From contig JAGKWS010000003.1 of the NCBI GenBank assembly GCA_021151685.1, positions 16,841 to 80,840 of the forward strand: a stretch of 64,000 nt of DNA. The letters are read 5' to 3'. The stretch comes from Chitinophagaceae bacterium. GTDB lineage: Bacteria > Bacteroidota > Bacteroidia > Chitinophagales > Chitinophagaceae. The stretch's first letter is position 1, and every line of letters starts with the position of its first letter. Made by a program: the position numbers and the translations under genes. The notes below the pieces were generated by a model. That model did not search any database. It was not told where the DNA came from and saw only the letters and a list, made by a program, of their open reading frames with translations. Positions 42,353 through 50,487 of this stretch are shown here, in pieces.

Positions 42353-43621
42353 TTAACCTTCTGCCAAATTTTCTCTGTTCTGGTACAAAAAATATACAAA
42401 CGCAATGCAACACATAAGCCCTGCAAACCATCGTTTATTCCCCCGCAACAAGGCACACTCCACTATCGATACATTCACCGTCAACGGTCGGTGCGCACCA
42501 GACGATGGATAGATACTCATCAGGTATCTACCGGCAGGCACATCCGAAAATGATGCCTTTACCTCCTGCTTGTTTTCCACCCAATGCCCATCTGCATCAT
42601 AACCATCCCAGTATTCTGCCGTGCGGGTAGCACTGTATTCGGTCCCTGTCTGCTCGTTCATGATGCTCAGGTTCATCTCCAGCCATTCCTGATTCAGGCT
42701 GCTGTTCATGGTCACCTCCAGCGCACCGGGCCGTGTCACCTCAAACAATCGAGATGATATGGGTGCGTAACCCACACCAGCCCATGCACCCGTATCGGGC
42801 TTTATCTCGTACGACTCCTGTAGTACATATTTTTCCGGCTTCCACTGCGCTATAAACGTTGGCACCACCAATACAGCCAACAATGCAAACAGGAAAAACA
42901 ACCAAACATTACTGAAACGCTGCAATGGTCTCGGTTCTGCCGGTATGCGCTCCTTCCGTATGGGTAACTGCCATATACTCAGGTCAAACATGCGTGCCAC
43001 CTGCCGTGGTTTTAGATAGGTACCCGCATTCCATGTATGCTTCTTGCCGGGTTTCATCTCCTTTACCAGCAATAGCGGTGCGTGTTCATATTCTTCCACA
43101 ATCATTTTACCCCCACCTTCACGACGCATCACATCGGTAGCAAATTCGCCCGCCACCGGCAATGTACGCTGGTTGTAGCGGGTGTATTGGGTCATTATCA
43201 CATTCTCTTCACGGTCTCGTACCCGCTTCACCCCCTTTACCTTCATGGTAGTGGTCATAAACCGGCTGGCATCGGCAGGGCCTGTCCACAACCAGTGCCC
43301 CCGGTATTCTACCAAAGACCTATACCACCCTTTATCGGCACAATAGAGCTTATACTCCATCCACTCTTCGGCTTGCTTATCATCATTCAGTTGCTGTATG
43401 CAGCCCGTCACCACCCAATTGCATCCGTCATACCTGCAGGTCATGCCGGGCTTTAGCATCATTACATCATTGCGGCCTGTGGCGTGCCCAACGGCTACAA
43501 TTTTCCCTTTTATTTCCAGCCAGGCACGGCATACAGGGCACACCACATAGCGGCTACCAGCCACGCGCTGCAAGACGGTAGCACTACAAGCCGGACACGT
43601 TATTTCGTGCCCATCAGCCAT
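42353..43621 (-). CDS. Zinc-ribbon DUF4178 membrane protein, cassette B
   Basis: A 422-residue protein. The N-terminal zinc ribbon has Cys9/Cys12 and Cys28/Cys31 (CPAC and CPVC). A DUF4178-type region follows (LKPGMTCRYDGCNWVVTGCI, then YKLYCADKGWYRSLVEYRGHW). One helix at about 245-265 (LFFLFALLAVLVVPTFIA) leads to a beta-rich extracytoplasmic domain (QESYEIKPDTG to RYLMSIYPSSG), and a final helix lies near 400. The layout matches the 437-residue copy at 44039. DUF4178 proteins are known from polyamine/DUF350 gene clusters, but no biochemical role is established. The start overlaps the DUF350-A stop by eight bases. Confidence 0.82.
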   Translation of the reverse strand: MADGHEITCPACSATVLQRVAGSRYVVCPVCRAWLEIKGKIVAVGHATGRNDVMMLKPGMTCRYDGCNWVVTGCIQQLNDDKQAEEWMEYKLYCADKGWYRSLVEYRGHWLWTGPADASRFMTTTMKVKGVKRVRDREENVIMTQYTRYNQRTLPVAGEFATDVMRREGGGKMIVEEYEHAPLLLVKEMKPGKKHTWNAGTYLKPRQVARMFDLSIWQLPIRKERIPAEPRPLQRFSNVWLFFLFALLAVLVVPTFIAQWKPEKYVLQESYEIKPDTGAWAGVGYAPISSRLFEVTRPGALEVTMNSSLNQEWLEMNLSIMNEQTGTEYSATRTAEYWDGYDADGHWVENKQEVKASFSDVPAGRYLMSIYPSSGAHRPLTVNVSIVECALLRGNKRWFAGLMCCIAFVYFLYQNRENLAEG

Positions 43622-43820
43622 GTATTGCCGAGCTGATAATCATGGCCACGGCTATCATGAAACCTGCCGCCATAATGGCCAATGCGCTGTTTTGCTTCTC
43701 TACTATCTCCTTCCACAGGTTTTCCGGGGTTAGCTTTTCTACAATCACAAAGCATATGAGCAGTATTACGATACCCAACAACGAGTACACGAGTGAAGCA
43801 ACCAAATATTGTGTATTCAC
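43614..43820 (-). CDS. DUF350 membrane protein, cassette A
   Basis: A 68-residue paralogue of the 71-residue protein at 41937, with two hydrophobic helices, the link EKLTPENLWKEIVEKQN and the C-terminus MIISSAIHG. Its end overlaps the next DUF4178 gene by eight bases, in the text ATACATGG, exactly as the second copy overlaps the SpeE-like gene. That shared junction is a direct sign of tandem duplication. Confidence 0.85.
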   Translation of the reverse strand: MNTQYLVASLVYSLLGIVILLICFVIVEKLTPENLWKEIVEKQNSALAIMAAGFMIAVAMIISSAIHG

Positions 43821-43833
43821 GATTGAAATATTT

Positions 43834-43998
43834 TTATTTATGATACATACGATTCCCTGCGGTTCTTACCTCCCGCGCTGCATTGTCGTCTCCCCATATG
43901 CGCCTGCCGGTAAGGGTGCTCCACAAAAACCACGACACTATTGCGGTCATGATGCCAGCATACCACTTAATGGGCAGAAACTGTCTTGTAAAATTCAT
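43834..43998 (-). CDS. 54-residue membrane peptide, cassette A
   Basis: A short frame between DUF4178 copy A and DUF350 copy A. It encodes a basic N-terminus (MNFTRQFLPIKWY), one helix (AGIMTAIVSWFLWSTLTG), then RRIWGDDNAAREVRTAGN and a final MYHK. It mirrors the 56-residue gene of cassette B in position and pattern (W-rich helix, DDN, terminal YHK). The 13-base gap to DUF350-A matches the 12-base gap in cassette B. Confidence 0.7.
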   Translation of the reverse strand: MNFTRQFLPIKWYAGIMTAIVSWFLWSTLTGRRIWGDDNAAREVRTAGNRMYHK

Positions 43999-44038
43999 TT
44001 ATCTACCTGTTTATCTATTCACTTAAAAACAGATGCTA

Positions 44039-45352
44039 TTAATCGCTCTCTATACCCCACCGCGCATTATCCACATTGTACGCTATTATCTTGGCAAAAT
44101 ACCACCCTGTAAGCACAACAATTATTACCGTCCAGAAGTTGGAGTGCAACATCGTATTTTGCTCTACCGAAACATAGACCTGTCTGTTTTCTTTCTTTTC
44201 TGCAAAAGGAAATATGTTCAAGTGGTAATCTCCGGACGGCACAGCAGAAAACAAAATATCCTCATCGTTACTCCCTTCGCTCCAAGACTCTCCACCGTCA
44301 TAGCCATGATAGTGTTCCAATGCTTTGGTTGCTTCAAATTCCTGTCCACTCTTCTCGTTTACCAGCGTTACGGTCAGTTCCATCCAATCATTGTCTAGCG
44401 GCGTACTTACATTTACATCAACGGCTCCAGACCTATGCAATTTGAACGACTCTGTGCGAATAGGATGCATGGCATCGCTTCCCCACGAGCTACTATCTGC
44501 TGTTACTTCATACCGTTGAGAAAGCACCATTGCAGGCGTTGCGCCCAGATATAGCCCCAGATATATAGCAGCAACTACCAGCAACAATATTCCTGTGAGC
44601 CTCGCTATTGGCGCGTAGAGCGTATCCGTCCAATGTGGTGCTATGGCCCCTTGTGCCGATACATCCCGCAAGTAGTTGGCATTGATGAGGCCGAAGGCAG
44701 AAGCTACATCATTACGGTCTATATGTTTGCCCCGGTACCAGTAGCGCATACCACCCCGCTCTTCAGTCACCACTATGTTGGGCGGGCAAATGTATTCATC
44801 CACCTTAGTATCGTCGCGTTCGGCCATTACATCCCAGTCGAACTCGCCGACAGCCGCCTGTAAGTCGAAAGTGTAGGAAGCGAAATGGTAAAATACGTTG
44901 GTTGTAGCCTTCTCGCGTACATGAGTGTTCGACACATATTTGTCTGCACGGCCCGCATAAGGGTCGTACTCGTAGTGGTCGGCATCTGCTTCTTCTATCA
45001 GCATCCAGTTACCATCTACTTCGGCAAGCGTTACAAATTTGTCGTTTGTAGCATCGTACAGCATGTATTCGCGCCAGAAGAACTCTCGGGTGTCATCTAT
45101 TTTGCGCATGCAACCAGTAAGTGCATAATTATTGCCCTCTATCGTTGCCTGCATACCGGGCTTCAGATCCAGCACCTTTGGGTCATTATCTACCACCCAC
45201 CCCACACGCTGCACAATGTTACCATTGTCGGCCTCGAAAACCATGTTGCAAGACGCGCAGCCAAAATAGCGGCTGGTGGCTATATACTGGTCTATGCCCG
45301 TACCACAGGAGGGACAATTTAATGTTCTGATCGGGGTTGCAGTTGTCGCCAT
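44039..45352 (-). CDS. Zinc-ribbon DUF4178 membrane protein, cassette A
   Basis: A 437-residue paralogue of the protein at 42353. The zinc ribbon has Cys13/Cys16 and Cys32/Cys35 (CPSC and CASC). The DUF4178 part shows LKPGMQATIEGNNYALTGCM and REYMLYDATNDKFVTLAEVDGNW. One helix at about 260-280 (LTGILLLVVAAIYLGLYLG) precedes a beta-rich outer domain (QRYEVTADSSSWG to DYHLNIFPFAEKK), and a last helix lies near 410. It starts four bases after speD. A cytoplasmic sensing part joined to an outer domain is inferred from topology. Confidence 0.82.
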   Translation of the reverse strand: MATTATPIRTLNCPSCGTGIDQYIATSRYFGCASCNMVFEADNGNIVQRVGWVVDNDPKVLDLKPGMQATIEGNNYALTGCMRKIDDTREFFWREYMLYDATNDKFVTLAEVDGNWMLIEEADADHYEYDPYAGRADKYVSNTHVREKATTNVFYHFASYTFDLQAAVGEFDWDVMAERDDTKVDEYICPPNIVVTEERGGMRYWYRGKHIDRNDVASAFGLINANYLRDVSAQGAIAPHWTDTLYAPIARLTGILLLVVAAIYLGLYLGATPAMVLSQRYEVTADSSSWGSDAMHPIRTESFKLHRSGAVDVNVSTPLDNDWMELTVTLVNEKSGQEFEATKALEHYHGYDGGESWSEGSNDEDILFSAVPSGDYHLNIFPFAEKKENRQVYVSVEQNTMLHSNFWTVIIVVLTGWYFAKIIAYNVDNARWGIESD

Positions 45353-45356
45353 CGTG

Positions 45357-45710
45357 CTATCTTGTTACATGGTGAACGGCTTCTTCGGTACCCTCAAACC
45401 ACGCCAAAGTATCGGCGTAGAAGTGCCGCACCTTGTCCGAATTGTCCTGAAGAAAATTGGAAAGAAAAACATCAAACGTAGCCTTGCCAAATTCGGGCCA
45501 TGTATGTATAGATACATGCGATTCGGTAAGACATATGGATGCCGTGAACCCACCACTGTCAAACGCATGGTACACCTCTCCGGTCTTTGTAAGTCGCAAT
45601 GATTCTATGAGACCGTCGAACAGGTGCCGACAACCCTGTATGTCCGTCAGCTTGTCGCTTCCGGCCCTGAAAGTGGAGAGAATATGTAGCCCCGGGGTAT
45701 AGTTGGTCAT
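45357..45710 (-). CDS. speD: SpeD-like S-adenosylmethionine decarboxylase homologue, catalytic Cys replaced
   Basis: A 117-residue class 1B pyruvoyl enzyme homologue. LTESHVSIHTWPE gives the self-cleavage site between Glu63 and Ser64 and the catalytic His69. The position of the third family residue (Cys83 in the Thermotoga numbering, in a DVYTCG-like text) is Ser84 here (DVFLSNF). Normal SpeD supplies decarboxylated SAM to spermidine synthase. With the cysteine lost, processing or decarboxylation may be changed, or the enzyme may use another substrate; SpeD relatives acting as arginine or ornithine decarboxylases are known. It is the first gene of the ten-gene operon. Confidence 0.85.
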   Translation of the reverse strand: MTNYTPGLHILSTFRAGSDKLTDIQGCRHLFDGLIESLRLTKTGEVYHAFDSGGFTASICLTESHVSIHTWPEFGKATFDVFLSNFLQDNSDKVRHFYADTLAWFEGTEEAVHHVTR

Positions 45711-45728
45711 GCAGACTGGTATAGACTA

Positions 45729-45736
45729 CAAATATA
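45729..45736 (-). promoter_or_regulatory. TAnnTTTG -7 box for the polyamine operon
   Basis: TATATTTG on the minus strand ends 18 bases before the speD ATG (45710). It is the only promoter-like box found ahead of the ten leftward genes, whose gaps are all under 41 bases. Confidence 0.5.
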
Positions 45737-45860
45737 ACCATCTACCACGTATTCCGCACGTTCCAAATATTTGTTATTTACACACACCCTACCTACTTAT
45801 TTGCCAGTCTTACTTAATTTCGCAATCTCATTTTAATAAATACCGCATTGGTACCTATTT

Positions 45861-47294
45861 ATGGCAAAGCGCACTAAGATCAGAGAAATTCTCTCGAGCC
45901 CGGAGGCAGATTACAAAGTAACCGTAAAAGGATGGGTTCGCTCATTCCGCAACAATCAATTCATAGCCCTTAATGATGGTTCTTGCATGGCCAGCGTTCA
46001 GGTAGTGATAGACCTCAATACCGACGAGAATATCGTTAAAAAGATCAATAATGGTGCCTCTATCAGTGTAGACGGTACCGTAGTGGTGTCTCAGGGCAAG
46101 GGCCAGCGCGTAGAAGTAAAGGCCGATAGTGTGACCATATTGGGCGAATGCGATCCGGAAAAATTCCCGCTGCAACTGAAAAACAAACCAAGTTTGGAGT
46201 ATCTGCGCGAGATAGCTCACCTGCGTTTCCGTACCAATACATTTGGTGCTGTGTTCCGTGTGCGCCACGCATTGGCATTTGCCATTCACAAGTTCTTTAA
46301 CGACCGCGGATTTGTGTACCTGCATACACCCATAGTTACCGCTTCTGATGCCGAGGGTGCAGGCGAAATGTTCCGGGTTACTACCCTGCCTATGGACAAC
46401 CCGCCACGCAACGAGGCTGGCGAGATAGACTACAAAGAAGACTTCTTTGGCCGCAGTACCAACCTTACTGTTAGCGGCCAGTTGGAAGCCGAATTGGGTG
46501 CTACTGCACTGAGCGAGGTATATACCTTTGGCCCTACTTTCCGTGCCGAGAACAGCAATACGCCACGCCACCTGGCCGAGTTTTGGATGATAGAGCCCGA
46601 AGTAGCCTTCAATGACATTGTGGACAACATGGACCTTGCCGAAGACTTCATCAGGTATATCATAGACCATGCACTTACCAACTGCCGCGAAGACCTCGAT
46701 TTTCTGGCACAGCGTTTGGCCGATGAAGAAAAACAGAAGCCACAGAACGAGCGCAGCGAAATGGGGCTGATAGAGAAACTACAGTTTGTACTCAACAACC
46801 GCTTTGAGCGCATTACCTATACCGATGCCATCAACATTCTGCTGGATTCACCCGCTTACAAAAAGAAGAAATTCCAGTTCGAGGTGAAATGGGGCATAGA
46901 CCTGCAAAGCGAGCACGAACGTTATCTGGTAGAGAAACATTTCAAGAAACCGGTGATTGTAACGGGCTACCCCAAAGACATCAAAGCATTCTACATGCGT
47001 ATGAATGACGATGGAAAAACCGTTGCCGCAATGGACATTCTGGCACCCGGCATTGGCGAGATAGTGGGCGGATCGCAGAGGGAAGAACGTTTGGATATGC
47101 TGATGAAGCGTATGGAGGAAATGCACATACCTGCCGAGGAATTGTATTGGTACCTCGATACCCGCCGCTTTGGTACAGTACCACATGCAGGCTTTGGCTT
47201 GGGCTTCGAGCGCATAGTGCTGTTCGTTACCGGTATGACCAACATCCGCGACGTTATTGCCTTCCCGCGTACGCCGGGTAATGCCGAATTCTAA
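45861..47294 (+). CDS. asnS: Asparagine--tRNA ligase
   Basis: AsnRS charges tRNA-Asn. The 477 residues have an OB-fold anticodon-binding domain ([20 protein letters not shown]) and a class II catalytic core. Motif 2 is [20 protein letters not shown], and motif 3 is [22 protein letters not shown], ending with [10 protein letters not shown] as in true AsnRS. The enzyme is complete and typical. It is followed by a strong terminator. Confidence 0.97.
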   Translation: MAKRTKIREILSSPEADYKVTVKGWVRSFRNNQFIALNDGSCMASVQVVIDLNTDENIVKKINNGASISVDGTVVVSQGKGQRVEVKADSVTILGECDPEKFPLQLKNKPSLEYLREIAHLRFRTNTFGAVFRVRHALAFAIHKFFNDRGFVYLHTPIVTASDAEGAGEMFRVTTLPMDNPPRNEAGEIDYKEDFFGRSTNLTVSGQLEAELGATALSEVYTFGPTFRAENSNTPRHLAEFWMIEPEVAFNDIVDNMDLAEDFIRYIIDHALTNCREDLDFLAQRLADEEKQKPQNERSEMGLIEKLQFVLNNRFERITYTDAINILLDSPAYKKKKFQFEVKWGIDLQSEHERYLVEKHFKKPVIVTGYPKDIKAFYMRMNDDGKTVAAMDILAPGIGEIVGGSQREERLDMLMKRMEEMHIPAEELYWYLDTRRFGTVPHAGFGLGFERIVLFVTGMTNIRDVIAFPRTPGNAEF

Positions 47295-47319
47295 AATAAT
47301 AGCAAAGAAATATAAATGC

Positions 47320-47354
47320 AGACCGGTATCAGCAATGGTACCGGTCTATTTTTT
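47320..47354 (+). terminator. Rho-independent terminator of asnS
   Basis: AGACCGGTA pairs perfectly with TACCGGTCT around a 10-base loop and is followed by ATTTTTT. It lies 25 bases after the asnS stop. Confidence 0.9.
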
Positions 47355-47385
47355 ATCTTCACCGTCACAAATTCACTACAATCAA

Positions 47386-47889
47386 ATGAGCCATAACGCC
47401 AGATACTGGATAGAACATCTACAACTTTCCGCTCATCCCGAAGGGGGTGCCTACCGCGAGGTATTCCGTGCGCCGCTTACGCTACCGCAGGCAGTATTGA
47501 CACCAGCACATAACGGGCCACGCAGTGTGCTCACCAGTATCTACTTTTTGTTGCAACAGGGCGAATTTTCGGCCTTTCACCGCATTGCTTCCGATGAGTT
47601 GTGGCACCATTACGATGGCGATACGCTCCATATCTTCGAGATAACGCCCAAAGGCACCTTGCATATACATGCATTGGGTACCGAGCCGGGTGCCCTACCC
47701 TTTGCCGTTATAAGTGCCGGTAGCTGGTTTGGCTCTCGTATAGCACCGGCGGGCAGCTACACCCTATGCGGCTGTTCGGTAGCACCGGGCTTTGATTTTG
47801 CCGATTTCGAAATGGCCGACCGGGAGACACTTACTTCTCAATACCCACAACACACCGACATCATCAAGCAACTTACGCATCAGCAATAG
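47386..47889 (+). CDS. DUF985 cupin-domain protein
   Basis: The ATG at 47386 (167 residues) lies after the asnS terminator; the open frame to 47257 runs through it and is not used. The protein has the DUF985 cupin pattern: HPEGGAYREVFRA near the start, FLLQQGEFSAFHRIASDELWHHYDGD with metal-type His/Glu residues, and CSVAPGFDFADFEMADRETL at the end. Relatives are small cytoplasmic cupins of unclear enzyme role, some proposed to act on sugars or nucleotide sugars. It has its own terminator. Confidence 0.9.
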   Translation: MSHNARYWIEHLQLSAHPEGGAYREVFRAPLTLPQAVLTPAHNGPRSVLTSIYFLLQQGEFSAFHRIASDELWHHYDGDTLHIFEITPKGTLHIHALGTEPGALPFAVISAGSWFGSRIAPAGSYTLCGCSVAPGFDFADFEMADRETLTSQYPQHTDIIKQLTHQQ

Positions 47890-47912
47890 CCACAACATGT
47901 CATAAGTACAGA

Positions 47913-47950
47913 ACGGGCTGCCACGATATGCGTAGCAGCCCGTCTTTTTA
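47913..47950. terminator. Terminator between the cupin gene and htpG
   Basis: ACGGGCTGC pairs with GCAGCCCGT around a 13-base loop, followed by CTTTTTATT. It serves the rightward gene and may serve the convergent htpG. Confidence 0.85.
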
Positions 47951-47969
47951 TTGCTGATCAATCTATCCT

Positions 47970-49859
47970 TTATATCAGGCTCACGCTGCGGTTTACAAAC
48001 TCTGTAAGGTCCGCCCCTGTCAGCATTCCCTGCGACAACATAGCCAGGTCGAATGCCTGCTTCGCCAAACGCGCCTGCTCATCGCCACCGGCTTGCAAAA
48101 TGCGGCTCACCAATTTATGGTTGCTGTTGATACATACATTGTAGTTGTCAGGCATTGCACCATAGAAGCTCATACCGCCACCAAGCACTGCCATGTCCTT
48201 CATACGGCGCATAAACTCATCCATAGTAACGGTTACAGGCAACTCGTCGGGACCCAACGCTTCAACCTTTACGGTCATATTGGGCTTACTGATAGCTTTC
48301 TCAAAAATGCCCTTCACAGTGTTGGTTTCGTCTTCAGTCAGTACAGACTCTATTTTCTCGTCTTTTGCTATCAGTTTATCTACCACATCAGCATCCACAC
48401 GTTTCAGGCTCGTTTTATCCAGCTTACGCTCCAGTGTGTTCACAAAGTGGCTATCTATCGGCGAGTTCATCTGCAACACATCGTAGCCCTTGCGGTTGGC
48501 ACTCTGTATAAAGCTGTCCTGTTTTGCTGGGTCGTTGGTGTATATATATACCAAACGGCCGTCTTTGTCGGTCTGTAGGGGTTCTGTTTTCTCTTTGTAC
48601 TCGTTCAGGGTATAGTGCTCGTTCTTCGTATTGGTAAGCAATGCAAAGTCTTTGGCACGGTCGTAGAACTTCTCTTCGCTTATCATGCCATACTTCACAA
48701 ACAAACCTATATCGGCCCACTTGCTTTCATAGCCCGGTCTGTCGTTCTTAAACAGCTCTGCCAGTTTGTCGGCCACTTTTTTGCTGATGTGGCTGTTTAT
48801 TTTCTTCACATTACCATCGGCCTGCAAAAAGCTGCGCGACACGTTCAGCGGAATATCCGGCGAGTCTATAACACCATGCAACAGCATCAGGAAGTCTGGC
48901 ACTATGTCCTTCACCTCGTCGGTAATAAATACCTGACGGCTGAACAATTTGATTTTGTTGCGTTGCAATTCGAAATCGTTTTTCACTTTAGGGAAATACA
49001 ACACGCCTGTAAGTGTAAACGGATAATCTACATTCAGGTGTATCCAGAACAGAGGATCCTCTGTCATTGGGTACAACTCTTTATAGAACTTCAGGTAGTC
49101 CTCATCCTTCAATTCAGATGGTGCCTTTGTCCAGATAGGGGTAGTATCGTTAATGATGTTATCTACCTCTTTTTCCTTCGGCTTGTTATCTTCTGCATTC
49201 TCCTCCTCACTTACATTATCGTAGTCATACTCGGTACGGGTACCAAATTTGATAGGCACTGGCAAGAAACGACAATATTTATCCAGTATGGTTTGCAGTT
49301 TGTGCTGGTCCAGAAACTCTTCCGAATCGGCATTTACATGCAGTATAATGCTGGTACCACGCTCGGCACGGTTGCCTTCCGATATTTCGAACTCGGTACT
49401 ACCATCACATATCCACCTTGCGGGTGCTGCACCTTCCTGATGACTCAATGTCTGTATTTCTACCTGCTGTGCCACCATAAAGGCCGAATAAAAGCCCAAA
49501 CCAAACTTACCAATCAGTTCATTGGCATCTTTAGCATCTTTGAACTTCTCTACAAACTCCTCGGCTCCAGAGAAGGCTATCTGGTTGATGTACTTCTTTA
49601 TTTCTTCGGCCGTCATACCAATACCGTTGTCCGATATGGTGATTGTTCTTGCCTCTTTATCAAAACTCACCTCTACAAGCGGAGCACCCAATTCGCCATT
49701 GTATTGGCCCAAAGACGACAAACGTTTTATCTTTTGCACCGCATCTACCGCGTTCGATACCAGCTCGCGCAAAAATATTTCGTTGTCCGAATAAAGAAAC
49801 TTCTTAATGATCGGGAAAATGTTCTCCGTGTGAATGGATATACTGCCTTTCTCTTGCAT
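47970..49859 (-). CDS. htpG: Chaperone HtpG (Hsp90)
   Basis: A 629-residue cytoplasmic Hsp90. The N-terminal ATPase (GHKL) domain has FLRELVSNAVDAVQKIK (Asn/Asp of motif I), TISDNGIGMTAEEIKKYI (motif II) and GKFGLGFYSAFMVA (lid and motif III). The middle domain has VLYFPKVKNDFELQRNKIKL and the catalytic Arg segment SPDIPLNVSRSFLQ. The C-terminal dimerisation domain ends in GADLTEFVNRSVSLI. It is complete, with length usual for Bacteroidota. Confidence 0.97.
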   Translation of the reverse strand: MQEKGSISIHTENIFPIIKKFLYSDNEIFLRELVSNAVDAVQKIKRLSSLGQYNGELGAPLVEVSFDKEARTITISDNGIGMTAEEIKKYINQIAFSGAEEFVEKFKDAKDANELIGKFGLGFYSAFMVAQQVEIQTLSHQEGAAPARWICDGSTEFEISEGNRAERGTSIILHVNADSEEFLDQHKLQTILDKYCRFLPVPIKFGTRTEYDYDNVSEEENAEDNKPKEKEVDNIINDTTPIWTKAPSELKDEDYLKFYKELYPMTEDPLFWIHLNVDYPFTLTGVLYFPKVKNDFELQRNKIKLFSRQVFITDEVKDIVPDFLMLLHGVIDSPDIPLNVSRSFLQADGNVKKINSHISKKVADKLAELFKNDRPGYESKWADIGLFVKYGMISEEKFYDRAKDFALLTNTKNEHYTLNEYKEKTEPLQTDKDGRLVYIYTNDPAKQDSFIQSANRKGYDVLQMNSPIDSHFVNTLERKLDKTSLKRVDADVVDKLIAKDEKIESVLTEDETNTVKGIFEKAISKPNMTVKVEALGPDELPVTVTMDEFMRRMKDMAVLGGGMSFYGAMPDNYNVCINSNHKLVSRILQAGGDEQARLAKQAFDLAMLSQGMLTGADLTEFVNRSVSLI

Positions 49860-50487
49860 ATGCTATACCGTATTTTTTGTTCTACCCACCATCTTCAATT
49901 AGTGTTCCAAAGCATGTGCAGGTGCCATATTGTCAGACTTCGACCAAGCACTATGACGCAAAAACTTTTAGCATATTTATACGGCATAGAATGCAGCGAA
50001 GTTTCATTTAAACAACCATACAGAAAGACAATTGATAACGACAGCCAATGGTCATTAGATTAATGCTTACACAGTGTCATTCCATGATACCGCCGAGATT
50101 AACACAAGATTAAAATATTAACCAAAATTTTATTTTTTCAAAAAAAGAACCATACATTTATCTGGCAAAAAAAACCCGTATAAGTTTACGGGCTTCTGTT
50201 CCACCGGTTCCGGTTATTGTACATTCACAGGCACCTATACATTTATAAAATATTATTTAACTTCAAAAAACAAGCCAATGAAGCATCATTATTCATGGTT
50301 GCACCCCCGTGCGCCCAGCTCATAACAGCCACACCGCATACACTTACTCAAAAATATCCCGCTACCTGCTACATATACCCCACAGCACCAGAATCATCCC
50401 CATGTGTTGTTTCAGTGTAACGAGATATAGTGCTCAGTCATTTAACGTTATTCTACACCACCATTTTTTTGCTAAAAAAAACAACAC
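49860..50487. other. 628-base intergenic region
   Basis: It lies between two divergent genes (htpG and the beta-helix protein). The middle is AT-rich. A leftward terminator is at 50166-50192. A 36-codon frame at 49953-50063 has no support. No tRNA or known riboswitch was recognised. Confidence 0.6.
50166..50192 (-). terminator. Leftward terminator without a known gene in front
   Basis: On the minus strand CCCGTA pairs with TACGGG around a 6-base loop, followed by eight T residues. The only sequence that could feed it is the intergenic DNA at 50193-50487 or antisense transcripts of the next gene. Confidence 0.65.

Noticed and set aside
48615..50063. 482-codon rightward open frame antisense to htpG
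   Set aside because: It is the mirror of a strongly conserved Hsp90 gene. The Cys/Tyr/His-rich text is typical of antisense reading.
49953..50063. 36-codon frame (starts MTQKLLAYLYG)
   Set aside because: There is no promoter or ribosome-site evidence and no recognisable family, so it was not called a gene.
50195..50420. tmRNA-like start (GGGGATGATTCTGG on the minus strand)
   Set aside because: The matching tmRNA 3' end (T-loop and CCA-bearing acceptor) and a tag frame are missing, so the resemblance of a short stretch is chance.
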